From assembly GCF_015326965.1 (NCBI RefSeq), contig NZ_CP017659.1, positions 1,612,001-1,676,000 on the forward strand: DNA of 64,000 nucleotides, in the 5' to 3' direction. The translations under genes were made by a program, and so were the position numbers. The notes beneath the pieces were generated by a model. It made no database searches. It had not been told where the DNA came from and saw only the letters and a program-made list of their open reading frames with translations. Source of the DNA: Paenibacillus sp. JZ16 (lineage in GTDB: Bacteria; Bacillota; Bacilli; Paenibacillales; Paenibacillaceae). Below, piece after piece: positions 34,838-44,474 of the stretch; position 1 is the first letter of the stretch; every line of letters starts with the position of its first letter.

Positions 34838-36346
34838 TTATAGCTCCGGTGTCATCATCTGGATGCCGTGCTCCATGTCCTGTAATGAACGCATCACAAT
34901 ATCCTCATCGCTAAACGATTCGATCTGGCTGCCTGCTACATAACGGGTCTCATGGCCTCGTCCGGTAATAATGATCCTGTCCTCGTCACCAGCCAATTCC
35001 ACAGCTCGTTGAATGGCTTCTTTACGGTTCAGGATAACCTCCCAATTCCCTGCCTCATGCGAGGTTAGGCCTCCCAGCATCTCAGCCATAATCTGCTCAG
35101 GATCCTCCGAGAACGGATTGTCCGTCGTGAACAACACATAATCCGCATATGAAGCTGCAATGTCCGCCATGATCGGACGTTTTAACCGATCTCTTTCGCC
35201 CCGGCAGCCCATCACGCATATCATTTTGCCTGGCGTAATTTCCTTGGCCGATTGCAAAGTTGCCTTAAGTCCATCCGGATTATGCGCATAATCTACAACC
35301 ACGCGAAATCTTCGTCCCGTTTCTATTTCTTGAAATCGTCCATGAACCCCTGCAAATTGTTGTAGACTTCTGCAGATTTCTTCAAGCGGTATCCCTTCCA
35401 GCAAGCAAGTGGTCATGGCGGCAAGCGCGTTATACACGTTGTGAACTCCATGCACCTTCAGACTGAAGTCACCGTGTCCCCATGGCGTTTCTACATGAAA
35501 CTTGCAGCCGTCCGGCATATTTTGAATATGCGTTGCCCGAACATCAGCCTCGTTACGAATGCCATAGGTTACGATCTGTGCGGATGTACGTTTTGCATAA
35601 TAGGATGATGCTTCATCGTCCGCATTCAGGATCGCCTTCTTCAGCATGTCACGATTACTGTTGCCCAGCTGGGTGAACAACAGCTCCTTCGTATTGCGAT
35701 AGCTCTCCATATTCTGATGAAAGTCCAGATGATCATGCGACAAATTCGTAAAAACCACGGTTTGAAAATCGCATCCGCGCACTCTCCCCATATTCAATCC
35801 GTGCGAGGACACCTCCAATACGGCATAGGTTCCGCCATGGGTGACCATCGTGTGAAAATAACGCTGCAGCTGGATCGTATCCGGCGTGGTATTCAGCGTT
35901 TTCTCCATATGATCTCCGATCTTCATATACAGTGTGCCAATGATGCCCGTTTTGCGGTGAGCGTCGTTCAGTATCTTTTCTACCATGTGGGTTGTCGTTG
36001 TCTTGCCGTTTGTCCCGGTAATTCCGATCAGTTTCAATTGCTGCGTGGGATCTCCGAAAAAGGCGTTTGCGAGAATCGGCAGAATTCTTCTGGTATCCGG
36101 TACCGTTATATGTGTAATATTTCCTGGTAGTCCCGGCAGCTCCCGTTCAGCCACAATGGCAACAGCGCCGTTACGTATCGCCTGACGGGCATAGTCATGA
36201 CCGTCCACGTGAAAGCCTGGAACACAGACGAACAGGCCGCCAGGCCGAATCTCTCTTGAATCTGTATCCAGGTTCGTGATATCCACAGAAGTACTGCCCG
36301 TTATCGTCTTAAGAATCAGCCGCTCCGTCAGTGATTTCAGAATCAT
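34838..36346 (-). CDS. MurE-like Mur ligase, stand-alone paralogue with altered substrate motif
   Basis: The 502-aa protein has all three Mur-ligase domains: UDP-binding DSREIRPGGLFVCVPG, P-loop GITGTNGKTTTTHM, TTPDT, the carbamoylated-lysine region and EVSSHGLNMGRV, and C-terminal VVVDYAHNPDGL, GCRGERDRLKRP and GRGHE. MurE adds meso-DAP or Lys to UDP-MurNAc-Ala-Glu. The DAP-selecting motif DNPR reads DNPF here (Phe412), so the third amino acid or substrate may differ. It is not inside a division/cell-wall cluster. A frame extends to 36448, but GAGG 8 bases before the ATG at 36346 and the start MILKSLTERL support this start. Confidence 0.85.
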   Translation of the reverse strand: MILKSLTERLILKTITGSTSVDITNLDTDSREIRPGGLFVCVPGFHVDGHDYARQAIRNGAVAIVAERELPGLPGNITHITVPDTRRILPILANAFFGDPTQQLKLIGITGTNGKTTTTHMVEKILNDAHRKTGIIGTLYMKIGDHMEKTLNTTPDTIQLQRYFHTMVTHGGTYAVLEVSSHGLNMGRVRGCDFQTVVFTNLSHDHLDFHQNMESYRNTKELLFTQLGNSNRDMLKKAILNADDEASSYYAKRTSAQIVTYGIRNEADVRATHIQNMPDGCKFHVETPWGHGDFSLKVHGVHNVYNALAAMTTCLLEGIPLEEICRSLQQFAGVHGRFQEIETGRRFRVVVDYAHNPDGLKATLQSAKEITPGKMICVMGCRGERDRLKRPIMADIAASYADYVLFTTDNPFSEDPEQIMAEMLGGLTSHEAGNWEVILNRKEAIQRAVELAGDEDRIIITGRGHETRYVAGSQIESFSDEDIVMRSLQDMEHGIQMMTPEL

Positions 36347-36633
36347 GTCAGGTTCCTCATCTCGTGATGTAATCAAAATCCCAGGGTCAGGTGGCAGTGT
36401 GATATATAAGATGTAGAATTGACGACTATGTATCGTTTTAACCAGCATTTCTTATTAACCTAACCAAGCAAGGGCATTCTGAAACAAGAATGTGATGACT
36501 GGAAGTGTTAACCATGTTACGCTGGAAGTAAGCGGTTGCAATTTTTGGAATGGTTGATGCAGCCTGCTGAATATAGGACGCGGGACGAGAACCCGCTCCG
36601 TTATTCCATATCTGCTTGAAAGGAGAACCATCG

Positions 36634-37488
36634 ATGGGACCGTTCACGGACGATTTGCTTCAAAATAAAGTTGTATTGATCACGGGAGGCGCCACGGGCC
36701 TTGGTCGGGCCATGGGAGAGAAGTTCGCGCAGCTTGGCGCTAAACTGGCCATATGCGGACGCCGGGAGGAAGTTCTTCAGCAGACCGCAGAAGAATTAAA
36801 ACAGCTAGGCTGCGAAGTATGGTACAAAAGCTGCGACGTTCGAGACCCTGCGCAGATATCGGCTCTTGTTGATGCGGCAGAGCAGCATTATGGAGGTATT
36901 GACGTACTTGTCAACAACGCAGCCGGGAACTTCATCAGCCCCACCGAGCGCCTCTCTCCTCGGGCTGTAGATGCCGTGCTGAACATCGTGCTGCACGGCA
37001 CCTTCTACGCAACACTTGAAGTCGGTAAACGCTGGATTGAGCAGGGCAAAAGCGGAACAATGCTCAACATCGTCACAACATATGCTTCAACAGGCTCTGG
37101 CTATGTGGTCCCTTCTGCAGCCGCAAAAGCGGGCGTGCTTGCGCTGACTCGTTCACTCGCGGTGGAATGGGCCCCTTACGGGATCCGACAAGTTGCGATC
37201 GCCCCGGGTCCATTCCCGACTGAAGGCGCATGGTCAAGATTATCGCCCACGCCGGACCTGGAGCAAAAGATGATCGACCGCATCCCCCTAAAGCGCGTAG
37301 GGGATGCAGAGGAATTAGCTAATCTCGCCGCGTATCTCATTTCCGATTATGCCGGTTATATTAATGGTGACGTGATCACCATCGATGGCGGCGAATGGCT
37401 TCAAGGTGCGGGACAATTCAACGACCTGGCGGAAGTGACCCATGAGCAATGGGATCGGCTGGCCGAACTGACACGCAGGGGCAAATAA
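36634..37488 (+). CDS. fadH: SDR oxidoreductase, 2,4-dienoyl-CoA reductase type
   Basis: The 284-aa protein has the NADP-binding GGATGLGRAMG, NNAAGNF, and a catalytic region STGSGYVVPSAAAKAGVLALTRSLAVEW. The tyrosine of ordinary SDR enzymes (Y-x3-K) is replaced by Ser (SAAAK), as in the dienoyl-CoA reductases of mitochondria and of Bacillus FadH. APGPF and the C-terminal GDVITIDGGEW fit too. It should reduce 2,4-dienoyl-CoA in breakdown of unsaturated fatty acids. The ATG at 36634 follows AAAGGAG by 8 bases; an earlier in-frame TTG overlaps that site. Confidence 0.85.
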   Translation: MGPFTDDLLQNKVVLITGGATGLGRAMGEKFAQLGAKLAICGRREEVLQQTAEELKQLGCEVWYKSCDVRDPAQISALVDAAEQHYGGIDVLVNNAAGNFISPTERLSPRAVDAVLNIVLHGTFYATLEVGKRWIEQGKSGTMLNIVTTYASTGSGYVVPSAAAKAGVLALTRSLAVEWAPYGIRQVAIAPGPFPTEGAWSRLSPTPDLEQKMIDRIPLKRVGDAEELANLAAYLISDYAGYINGDVITIDGGEWLQGAGQFNDLAEVTHEQWDRLAELTRRGK

Positions 37489-37497
37489 CCCCATACT

Positions 37498-37600
37498 TAA
37501 GAGAACCATCTATCGACGTGCTTCCACAGTTGACAGATTGCATTCAGAGGAAACTTAAAGATTATCAGTTTAACTGCAAACTTATACATTCCCTCATCTT
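37498..37600 (+). repeat. Dispersed structured repeat, copy E (diverged)
   Basis: ATCTATCGACGTGCTT followed by GACAGATTGC matches module 1 of copies A and B. GATTATCAG followed by CTTATACATT and CTCATCTT matches module 2. Several arms are eroded. The copy starts 10 bases after the stop of the FadH-like gene. Confidence 0.6.
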
Positions 37601-37603
37601 AAA

Positions 37604-37652
37604 TTAGCCCCAAGCCAGTGAGCATGCCGTAACTGCTCTTGCTTGGGGCTAA
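37604..37652. terminator. Terminator between convergent fadH and lutC
   Basis: TTAGCCCCAAGC and GCTTGGGGCTAA form a perfect 12-bp stem. It lies 22 bases beyond the lutC stop and after the fadH gene, and may serve both. Confidence 0.75.
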
Positions 37653-37673
37653 TCCTGTAACCTGTGTTATTCG

Positions 37674-38414
37674 TTAATTCTCATAGGAATCGACCAGCAG
37701 GGCGTACACGATGCCTGGCCCGTGAACGCCAATCGTAAGATCGTTCTCGATATCGGCGGAACGGCTCGGGCCCGAGATGAAATGGATTCCCGCTGGCAGC
37801 TGCTCGCGTCCGGCCTGATCAAACTGAACCAGAATCTCGCCTAGTCGGGTAACCATTCGCTCTATTGGAATGATGGCTATCAACACGGTCGGCAGCAGGC
37901 TGACCGAACGTCCTTTATGCGGGGCTGATTTCACCGTAATCGAACCGGTGTAAGCCGCAGCATAATCCGCCATGACGACACCAAAATCAGCTCTGGCAGC
38001 GACTGCCCTCCAGTTCGTGTCCGCTGCCTCATTCCAGGAGAGAACAAGCGCCTCCGGCAAGCTCTCTTCCAGCCCCAGGCGGTCCAGCGCGTCTTCCTGC
38101 TGACGAAGAATCGTAGCCGCACTCATCTCCATCGCTTTGTCCCTAATAAACCGGCTGACCTCTTCGCGGTGGCTCAGCCTTACCACATGGCCTCCTGCCG
38201 CTTCAAAGTTGGCGGTAAACTGCGTAATCCTCTCCTCAAGCGGCCACTCAAACTCATTCCAGAAATCGGGGGCACCGCGGAAAGGATGCTCCGGAGCGGT
38301 GCGAACCCGGTTTCTGCCCAGCTTCGCGGCAATTCCATCCATGAACTGCTCCTGCTTCTTGCGAGACTGTTCTTCAAGACGGTCCAGCCAGCTGCGATCG
38401 TTTTCGTTAGTCAT
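37674..38414 (-). CDS. lutC: Lactate utilization protein LutC
   Basis: The 246-aa protein belongs to the LutC/YkgG family (SWLDRLEEQSRKKQEQFMDGIAAKLGRNR, FEWPLEERITQFTANFEAAGGHVVRL, IETTGSI-like ADYAAAYTGSITVKSAP, and ISGPSRSADIENDLTIGVHGPG). With LutA and LutB it oxidises L-lactate to pyruvate. Its start overlaps the lutB stop by 8 bases, and it closes the rhamnose-lactate operon. Confidence 0.92.
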   Translation of the reverse strand: MTNENDRSWLDRLEEQSRKKQEQFMDGIAAKLGRNRVRTAPEHPFRGAPDFWNEFEWPLEERITQFTANFEAAGGHVVRLSHREEVSRFIRDKAMEMSAATILRQQEDALDRLGLEESLPEALVLSWNEAADTNWRAVAARADFGVVMADYAAAYTGSITVKSAPHKGRSVSLLPTVLIAIIPIERMVTRLGEILVQFDQAGREQLPAGIHFISGPSRSADIENDLTIGVHGPGIVYALLVDSYEN

Positions 38415-39927
38415 GGGCCTTCTCCCCCTTTCCGAACTTCTGCTGCTGAAGCCGCTCCTTCAATCGGTTGGCGATTTCAGGGTCCATTGTCCCGGAGGTT
38501 CCGCGAATATCCTGCTCCATCCCCGGCCATCGGTCACGGAAGGATTGCTTGGGGAGACTTGGGGTTACCCTGTATGAATTCCACCCCTTCAAAGGTCCGA
38601 TCCGCGTTCGAATCTCCCCGCCTCGAACCACCAATTTCTGGCCCCACTTTCCGAGGGATACCACGCTGCGATAACGCTTGGCATTCCCCATAATCGCGGA
38701 GAAGCCCTTCATTCCCATCGCTTCCAGCTTGTCGCCGCGCCCGGCTTCAATCTTCCGGCGGCGCAGGGATACCAGCATATCATGCAGCGGAATCTTCACG
38801 GGGCATGCTTCATAACAGGCGCCGCACAGGCTGGATGCGTTGGCAATATCGTCCCATTCCGCGACGTTCTTGTTCAAGGCAGGCGTTAATACGGCACCGA
38901 TTGGGCCGCTATACGTCCCCCCATAAGCGTGCCCGCCAATATGGCGATATACGGGACAGGCATTCAGGCAGGCGCCGCAGCGTATACAGTTAAGCAGCTC
39001 CTGGAATTCGGGGTCCCCGAGCTGAAGAGAACGGCCGTTATCAATGATGATAATATGCATCTCGTCCGGTCCATCGGCATCCAGTTCTCTCTTCGGACCA
39101 CTGATACCGGACATGTATACTGTCAGTTTCTGACCGGTCGCTGAACGCGGCAGCAAGGTAGCCATGACTTCGAGATCCGCCCATGACGGAATAATCCGCT
39201 CCATGCCCATCAGGGTAATCTGTGTCTTTGGCACCGTCGTCACCATGCGGGCATTGCCTTCATTCTCGAACAAAACCATCGAGCCCGTCTCGGCGATCGC
39301 AAAATTACACCCCGTCATGCCAATGTCCGCTTCAAGGAATTTCTCTCGCAGCTTCATGCGGACAAAACCTGCCATAATCGCCGTATCGGGCGGCAGTGTT
39401 TCGCCTGCCTCTGCGGACAACAGCTCCGCAATTTGGTAACGGTTCTTATGAATGGCCGGAATGATGATATGAGAAGGCGTTTCATCCGCCAGCTGAATAA
39501 TATACTCGCCGAGATCCGTTTCGACGGCCTCCACTCCGATCGAGTCGAGCGCCTTGTTCAGATGCAGCTCCTCGGACACCATTGATTTTGATTTCACGAC
39601 GGACTTGGCCGACTTATGCTCTGCGATTTGCAGAGAGATCGCGACCGCCTCTTCCGCCGTCTCCGCAAAATGGACATGGGCTCCGTTCGCCCTGGCCTGC
39701 TCAGCAAATTCATTCAAGTAATAATCCAGGTGAGCGATAGTATGGAGCCGGATTTGGCGTCCCCGTTCCCTCCACGCATCCCAGTTGCCATGCTCCTCAG
39801 ACGCAAGCTTTTTGCCGAGCCGCAGCCGCTCTGTCGTAAACTTCACCGCATTGCGCAGAAAATCATTATTGAGAGCGTAACCTGCACGTTCCTTAACCGT
39901 TTGCGCTTTCGATTCAGCTGTGCTCAT
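38407..39927 (-). CDS. lutB: Lactate utilization iron-sulfur protein LutB
   Basis: The 506-aa protein has an N-terminal YkgG-like half and two 4Fe-4S ferredoxin motifs: CIRCGACLNACPVYRHIGGH and CGACYEACPVKIPLHDML. GCNFAIAETGSMVLFENEGNARM is the LutB block before them. It transfers electrons in the LutABC lactate oxidase complex. It overlaps both neighbours (14 bases with lutA, 8 with lutC). Confidence 0.93.
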   Translation of the reverse strand: MSTAESKAQTVKERAGYALNNDFLRNAVKFTTERLRLGKKLASEEHGNWDAWRERGRQIRLHTIAHLDYYLNEFAEQARANGAHVHFAETAEEAVAISLQIAEHKSAKSVVKSKSMVSEELHLNKALDSIGVEAVETDLGEYIIQLADETPSHIIIPAIHKNRYQIAELLSAEAGETLPPDTAIMAGFVRMKLREKFLEADIGMTGCNFAIAETGSMVLFENEGNARMVTTVPKTQITLMGMERIIPSWADLEVMATLLPRSATGQKLTVYMSGISGPKRELDADGPDEMHIIIIDNGRSLQLGDPEFQELLNCIRCGACLNACPVYRHIGGHAYGGTYSGPIGAVLTPALNKNVAEWDDIANASSLCGACYEACPVKIPLHDMLVSLRRRKIEAGRGDKLEAMGMKGFSAIMGNAKRYRSVVSLGKWGQKLVVRGGEIRTRIGPLKGWNSYRVTPSLPKQSFRDRWPGMEQDIRGTSGTMDPEIANRLKERLQQQKFGKGEKAHD

Positions 39928-40654
39928 GTACGCTCACCCCCTCATACAACAGCTCGGCCAAATGCTTGACCTGAACCTTCTCGCCCCGATGTCGCAGATT
40001 GCCGGCAATATTCATAAGGCAGGCCATATCGAGACCGACAAGCACGGACGCCTCGGTCTCCAGCACATGATCGCTTTTCTCTGTGACCATCGCCCCCGAA
40101 ATGTCCGCCATTTTCACGGCAAACGTTCCGCCGAACCCGCAGCAATCCTCGGCGAATGGCAAGGGAACCAGTTCCAGTCCCTTGACTTGGCTAAGCAGTT
40201 TCATTGGCTGCTCCTTCACCCCGAGAAGGCGGCTTCCGTGGCAGGATGGATGATAGGTTACCTTGTGCGGATAGACGGCGCCAACATCGGACACGCCCAG
40301 CACGTCGACGAGGAATTGCGTAAACTCATAGCATTTGGATTGAAGCGCTTTCGCTTTATCCAAGTATAAGGGATCGTCCTTGAACAAATCCGGATAATGA
40401 TGAATCATATACGTGCAGGAGCCGGAAGGAGACACAACAAAGTCGCTATCGTCAAAAGCGTCCAGAATCGTCTTGGCACTGATGCGAGCATCATCCCAAT
40501 AACCACTATTGTAGGCCGGTTGGCCGCAGCAGGTCTGGATTTCCGGAAATTCCAGCTGCACGCCGTACCTTGCCAGCAATCTTGCCATCGATTCAGCTAC
40601 CCGCGGGAACAAGGCATCGCTGAGACAAGTGACAAATAATGAAATCTTCAACAT
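39914..40654 (-). CDS. lutA: Lactate utilization protein LutA (CCG-domain)
   Basis: The 246-aa protein has the two cysteine-rich CCG domains: TCCGQPAYNSGYWDDAR and EDCCGFGGTFAVKMADIS, with SPSGSCTYMIHHYPDLF and YHPSCHGSRLLG between. It opens MLKISLFVTCLSDALFPRVAESM. It is the first Lut gene. A longer frame reaches 40729, but the ATG at 40654 with GGGGTGA just before it gives the usual N-terminus. A small hairpin at 40709-40722 separates it from the regulator gene. Confidence 0.92.
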   Translation of the reverse strand: MLKISLFVTCLSDALFPRVAESMARLLARYGVQLEFPEIQTCCGQPAYNSGYWDDARISAKTILDAFDDSDFVVSPSGSCTYMIHHYPDLFKDDPLYLDKAKALQSKCYEFTQFLVDVLGVSDVGAVYPHKVTYHPSCHGSRLLGVKEQPMKLLSQVKGLELVPLPFAEDCCGFGGTFAVKMADISGAMVTEKSDHVLETEASVLVGLDMACLMNIAGNLRHRGEKVQVKHLAELLYEGVSVHEHS

Positions 40655-40708
40655 CTTCACCCCGCTAATCATCAGGATATGGACCGAAGAATCGGCCTCT
40701 AGCAAGAA

Positions 40709-40722
40709 CCCCCGAACGGGGG
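40709..40722 (-). terminator. Small GC hairpin between regulator and lutA
   Basis: CCCCCG and CGGGGG form a tight stem around two bases and on the minus strand are followed by TTCTTGCT. It may cause partial termination or separate the rha and lut messages. Confidence 0.4.
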
Positions 40723-40753
40723 ATTCCATGTTGATATGTTATAGAAGCTTGCT

Positions 40754-41533
40754 CTATACAGATTCGATCTTGATGCCCAATGCTCGATAAGGTGCCGCTT
40801 CCTCTTCCGTCAATCTCCGATCGGTAATGATCAGATTCACTTGGGATAGATCGGCAACCTGCGCAAAAGCCTGCGTGCCGAATTTGCTGGCATCGGCAAG
40901 CAGAATGGTCTCATCTGTCATTCCGATCATTTTATGCTTGATTCGCGCCTGAAGCTCATTGGATTCGCTAAGGCCCCGCTCGATATGCACACCCTTGCAG
41001 GATAGAAAGGCCTTATCCACGTAGTAAGCATCCAGCGAGCGTTCCGCAAGCGGACCTACAAAGGACAGGGAACGATGAGCCAGAATGCCGCCTGTGGAGA
41101 TCACCTGAACCCTCTCCTTGGTGCTCAGCTCCGCAGCCACCTTAATCGAATTCGTCAGCACGGTAATCGGAATATCCGGTATGATTTTTGCCATGTACCA
41201 AGCCGTAGAGCTTGCATCCAGCAGGATGCGATCATTCGGATGGATTCGCTTGACCGCTTCCTCCGCGATCCGCTGCTTCTCCAGCGCATGCATGATTTCC
41301 CGCTCAGCATACGGTATTTCCGGCTGCGACCGCTGAATTTCCGGTTGATCCTTCACGCTAACCGCTCCGCCATGGGAACGGCGCAAGCGCCCTGCTTGCT
41401 CCAGCCTGTCAAGATCGCGGCGAATCGTTTCTTCCGTTACACCGCAGAGCTGACTCAGCTCGGAGACTCGGATGCTCCCTCTTTCGTTGACCAACTGTAC
41501 TATTTTCTCATATCGTTCTGCAACCAGCATCAT
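40754..41533 (-). CDS. DeoR-family regulator, probable RhaR
   Basis: The 259-aa protein has the DeoR winged helix (RYEKIVQLVNERGSIRVSELSQLCGVTEETIRRDLDRLEQAG, RSHGGAV) and the sensor domain (DASSTAWYMAKII, LTNSIKVAAEL, GLSESNELQARIKHKMI, ADASKFG). DeoR regulators respond to phosphorylated sugars; here L-rhamnulose-1-phosphate is the likely signal, as in the B. subtilis rha operon. It lies between rhaB and lutA. The start at 41533 is favoured over ATG at 41542 because AAGG lies 9 bases before it. Confidence 0.87.
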   Translation of the reverse strand: MMLVAERYEKIVQLVNERGSIRVSELSQLCGVTEETIRRDLDRLEQAGRLRRSHGGAVSVKDQPEIQRSQPEIPYAEREIMHALEKQRIAEEAVKRIHPNDRILLDASSTAWYMAKIIPDIPITVLTNSIKVAAELSTKERVQVISTGGILAHRSLSFVGPLAERSLDAYYVDKAFLSCKGVHIERGLSESNELQARIKHKMIGMTDETILLADASKFGTQAFAQVADLSQVNLIITDRRLTEEEAAPYRALGIKIESV

Positions 41534-41560
41534 ACCGCCCATCCTTACTGTTCGTATATT

Positions 41561-43030
41561 CTATCTCTTCCCGGTCCGCTGACCGAACACCCCGTAAGCC
41601 TCCTCCCATAAGGAAGTTTCCTTCGGCTCGTAGGTCTTGACCGGGAAGGACTCTCTAATGACTGCGCGTGCTTCCCATATATCGGACAGCTCGCCTTGCG
41701 CGATCCACTGCACGGCCATATTGCCGATGGCACTGCCCTCCGCAGGTCCAGCCCATACGGGTTTCCCTATCGCATTCGCGGTCCACTGGCATAATGTTTC
41801 ATTATGAATGCCACCGCCCACCATATGCAAGCCCTGAAATTTTTGCCCCGACAATTCCTCGGTCAACTCCAGCACATAACGGTACTGCATGGCCAGGCTC
41901 TCCATAATGCAGCGTACAAGAGCGCCTGCATCCTGCGGAACGCTCTGGTTTGTGCGCGCCGCATATTCCACTACACGCTTCGGCATATCTCCGGCTGGGA
42001 GGAATATGGGATCATCGGGATCAATAAAACAAGCAAATGCCGGCGCCGCATCCGCCATCTTAACCAATTCGGGATAGGAGTACGTTAACCCTTCTCGTCC
42101 CCAGGTCCGCTGACATTCCTGCAGAATCCAAAGTCCCATGATATTCTTGAGCAGTCGGTACGTGTCGTAGGCTCCTCCCTCATTCGTGAAGTTCAGCTCT
42201 CTGGCCCGTTCATGAATGACAGGCTGATCGACTTCAGTTCCCATCAGCGACCAGGTACCGCAGCTCAAGTAAGCAAACGAACGCTCTATAGCCGGAACCG
42301 CGACCACGGCGGAAGCCGTATCATGCTCTGCAACCGTATAGAGCGGAATCGGCGGGATCCCCAGCTCCTCCGTGACGGATGATCTCAAAGCCCCAACATG
42401 CGTACCGGGTTGAGCCACAGGATGAAATAACTTATGAGGAATATTCAATGATTTCAAGAGATGATCATCCCAGCTTGCCGAAAGCGGGTTATACAGCTGC
42501 GTTGTAGTAGCGTTCGTAAATTCATTCGCCATCTCGCCGGTCAAGAAGTAGCGCAGCAAATCGGGAATCATAAGAAGACGCTCGGCTTCTTGAAGCAAGT
42601 AGGGCTTCTGACGCTGTAAGGAAGCCAGCTGATAGATCGTGTTGAATGAGAGGAACTGGATCCCCGTCCGATCAAAAATCTCGGCAGGCGGCACATCCCG
42701 GAAGACCTGCTCCATCACGCCATCCGTGTGCGTGTCCCGATAATGATACGGATTCATGAGCAGCTCCCCGCTCCGATCCAGAAGTCCGAAATCCACCGCC
42801 CAGGAATCAATACCGATGCTCGTCGGCAGGCTATGCTGTCCTTTCAATCGGAGCAAGCCCTGCTTCATCTCGTGGTAGATCCGCAGTATATCCCATTGGA
42901 AACGGTCGCCGATTCGAACCGGATCGTTCGGGAACCGGTGAATTTCCGTTACGTCGATGGTTCGGCCGTTCCATTGGCCCAGCATGGCCCTGCCACTGCT
43001 TGCGCCCAAATCAAATGCAAGAACGTTCAA
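41561..43030 (-). CDS. rhaB: Rhamnulokinase
   Basis: The 489-aa FGGY kinase has VLAFDLGASSGRAMLGQW, GIDSWAVDFGLLD, YLSCGTWSLMGTE and GLHMVGGGIHNETLCQWTANA. Its neighbour rhaA supports L-rhamnulose as substrate, giving L-rhamnulose-1-phosphate. It is a close paralogue of the kinase in the fucose operon (11263-12774). The TTG start has AAGGAGG 9 bases upstream. Confidence 0.92.
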   Translation of the reverse strand: MNVLAFDLGASSGRAMLGQWNGRTIDVTEIHRFPNDPVRIGDRFQWDILRIYHEMKQGLLRLKGQHSLPTSIGIDSWAVDFGLLDRSGELLMNPYHYRDTHTDGVMEQVFRDVPPAEIFDRTGIQFLSFNTIYQLASLQRQKPYLLQEAERLLMIPDLLRYFLTGEMANEFTNATTTQLYNPLSASWDDHLLKSLNIPHKLFHPVAQPGTHVGALRSSVTEELGIPPIPLYTVAEHDTASAVVAVPAIERSFAYLSCGTWSLMGTEVDQPVIHERARELNFTNEGGAYDTYRLLKNIMGLWILQECQRTWGREGLTYSYPELVKMADAAPAFACFIDPDDPIFLPAGDMPKRVVEYAARTNQSVPQDAGALVRCIMESLAMQYRYVLELTEELSGQKFQGLHMVGGGIHNETLCQWTANAIGKPVWAGPAEGSAIGNMAVQWIAQGELSDIWEARAVIRESFPVKTYEPKETSLWEEAYGVFGQRTGKR

Positions 43031-43100
43031 GGCTTCCAGCCTCCTTGTCAGATCATAATCAACGATTCAGGCACGAGCCCGAGTGATACTCCGTCTCTTC

Positions 43101-44366
43101 TCATGCTTGCGTACGTTTCAGCAATACATCCTGTTCATACTGTTTCACTTCGGACAGCCACTCTTCTCTTACAGGTACGCCCATACGTTCGCAGTAATAA
43201 TCCCACACCGCTCCAAACGGATAGGATTTAAACTCTTCCGTTAACGCCAGGCGGGTCGTGTAATCGCCTTCAAGTTCGGCCTGCTTCAGCCGATCGACAG
43301 GTTCCAGCTTGGCACGCAGCAGCGCCTTTATCGTATTTCGGGTACCGATAACCCACGCGGCGATACGGTTAATGCTGGCATCAAAGAAGTCCAGTCCAAT
43401 ATGGGTAACATCCAGCAGGTTATTGCGCACCAGCTCGCGTCCAATCTCGGTCAGTTCATCATCCATGATGACGACATGGTCGCTGTCCCAGCGCATCGGC
43501 CGGCTGACATGAAGGAGAAGTCCATCGGTGAAAAGGGCAAGCGATGACAGTTTGCCGGCAATGCTCTCGGTTGGATGGAAGTGACCCGCATCCAGGCAGA
43601 TCAGCTTGTTGTTCTGTATGCCGTATCCCATGTAGAACTCGTGCGAACCCACAACGTAAGCCTCTGAGCCCAGTCCGAACAGTTTACTCTCGACGGCATC
43701 GAGGTTCCATTGCGGATTAATATCTTCAGCAAAAATCTCATCCAGCGCTTCCTTCAGCCGCTGCCTCGGCGCCATTCGGTCTACCGGCACATCCTTATAA
43801 CCGTCCGGAACCCAGATATTCGTCACGCAGGTTTGACCCAGCTGTTCGCCGAAGTAAGCCCCGATTCTTCGTGATGCCTTGCAATGCTCAATCCAGAATT
43901 GACGGATTGCCGGATCGGGATGACTCAGCGTAAACCCATCCTTCGATTTGTCATGGGAGAAGCAGGTCGGATTAAAATCGAGTCCGATTCCTTGCTCTTT
44001 GGCCCAATCCACCCAAGATTGGAAGTGCCTCGGCTCCAGCTGATCCAGATCAACGGTCTCATCGGTATCCGCGTAGATCGCGTGGAGGTTCACCTTGTGG
44101 GATCCCGGAATGAGCGACATCGCTTTTTCCAGATCGGCCCGCAGCTGTTCCGGCGTTCCTGCAGCGCCTGGATATTTCCCGGTCACGGAGATGCCCCCGG
44201 ACAGCTCCTGGTCGCGGAACAGGAATCCCCGGACATCGTCTCCTTGCCAGCAGTGAATGGAGATTTTGATGCGTTCAAGTTCCGTCAAAATTTCGTCCAC
44301 GTTGATGCCATGCTGCCCATAGAGCTTTTTCGCTTCTTCAAAGTTCCTTGCAACATCCTGCCTCAT
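43101..44366 (-). CDS. rhaA: L-rhamnose isomerase
   Basis: The 421-aa protein matches RhaA along its length: [83 protein letters not shown] and [20 protein letters not shown]. His and Asp metal ligands of the TIM barrel are kept (DAGHFHP). It converts L-rhamnose to L-rhamnulose in the cytoplasm. GGGAGG precedes the ATG by 7 bases. Confidence 0.94.
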   Translation of the reverse strand: MRQDVARNFEEAKKLYGQHGINVDEILTELERIKISIHCWQGDDVRGFLFRDQELSGGISVTGKYPGAAGTPEQLRADLEKAMSLIPGSHKVNLHAIYADTDETVDLDQLEPRHFQSWVDWAKEQGIGLDFNPTCFSHDKSKDGFTLSHPDPAIRQFWIEHCKASRRIGAYFGEQLGQTCVTNIWVPDGYKDVPVDRMAPRQRLKEALDEIFAEDINPQWNLDAVESKLFGLGSEAYVVGSHEFYMGYGIQNNKLICLDAGHFHPTESIAGKLSSLALFTDGLLLHVSRPMRWDSDHVVIMDDELTEIGRELVRNNLLDVTHIGLDFFDASINRIAAWVIGTRNTIKALLRAKLEPVDRLKQAELEGDYTTRLALTEEFKSYPFGAVWDYYCERMGVPVREEWLSEVKQYEQDVLLKRTQA

Positions 44367-44474
44367 CCCATAACCTCCCGTATGATATGGATAGCTAGGT
44401 CATCTCTGACCCAGCTTCCCATCTTAATAAGTAATCTTGATTTCTTGCGGTAGATGCGTCATATCTTCATTCGA

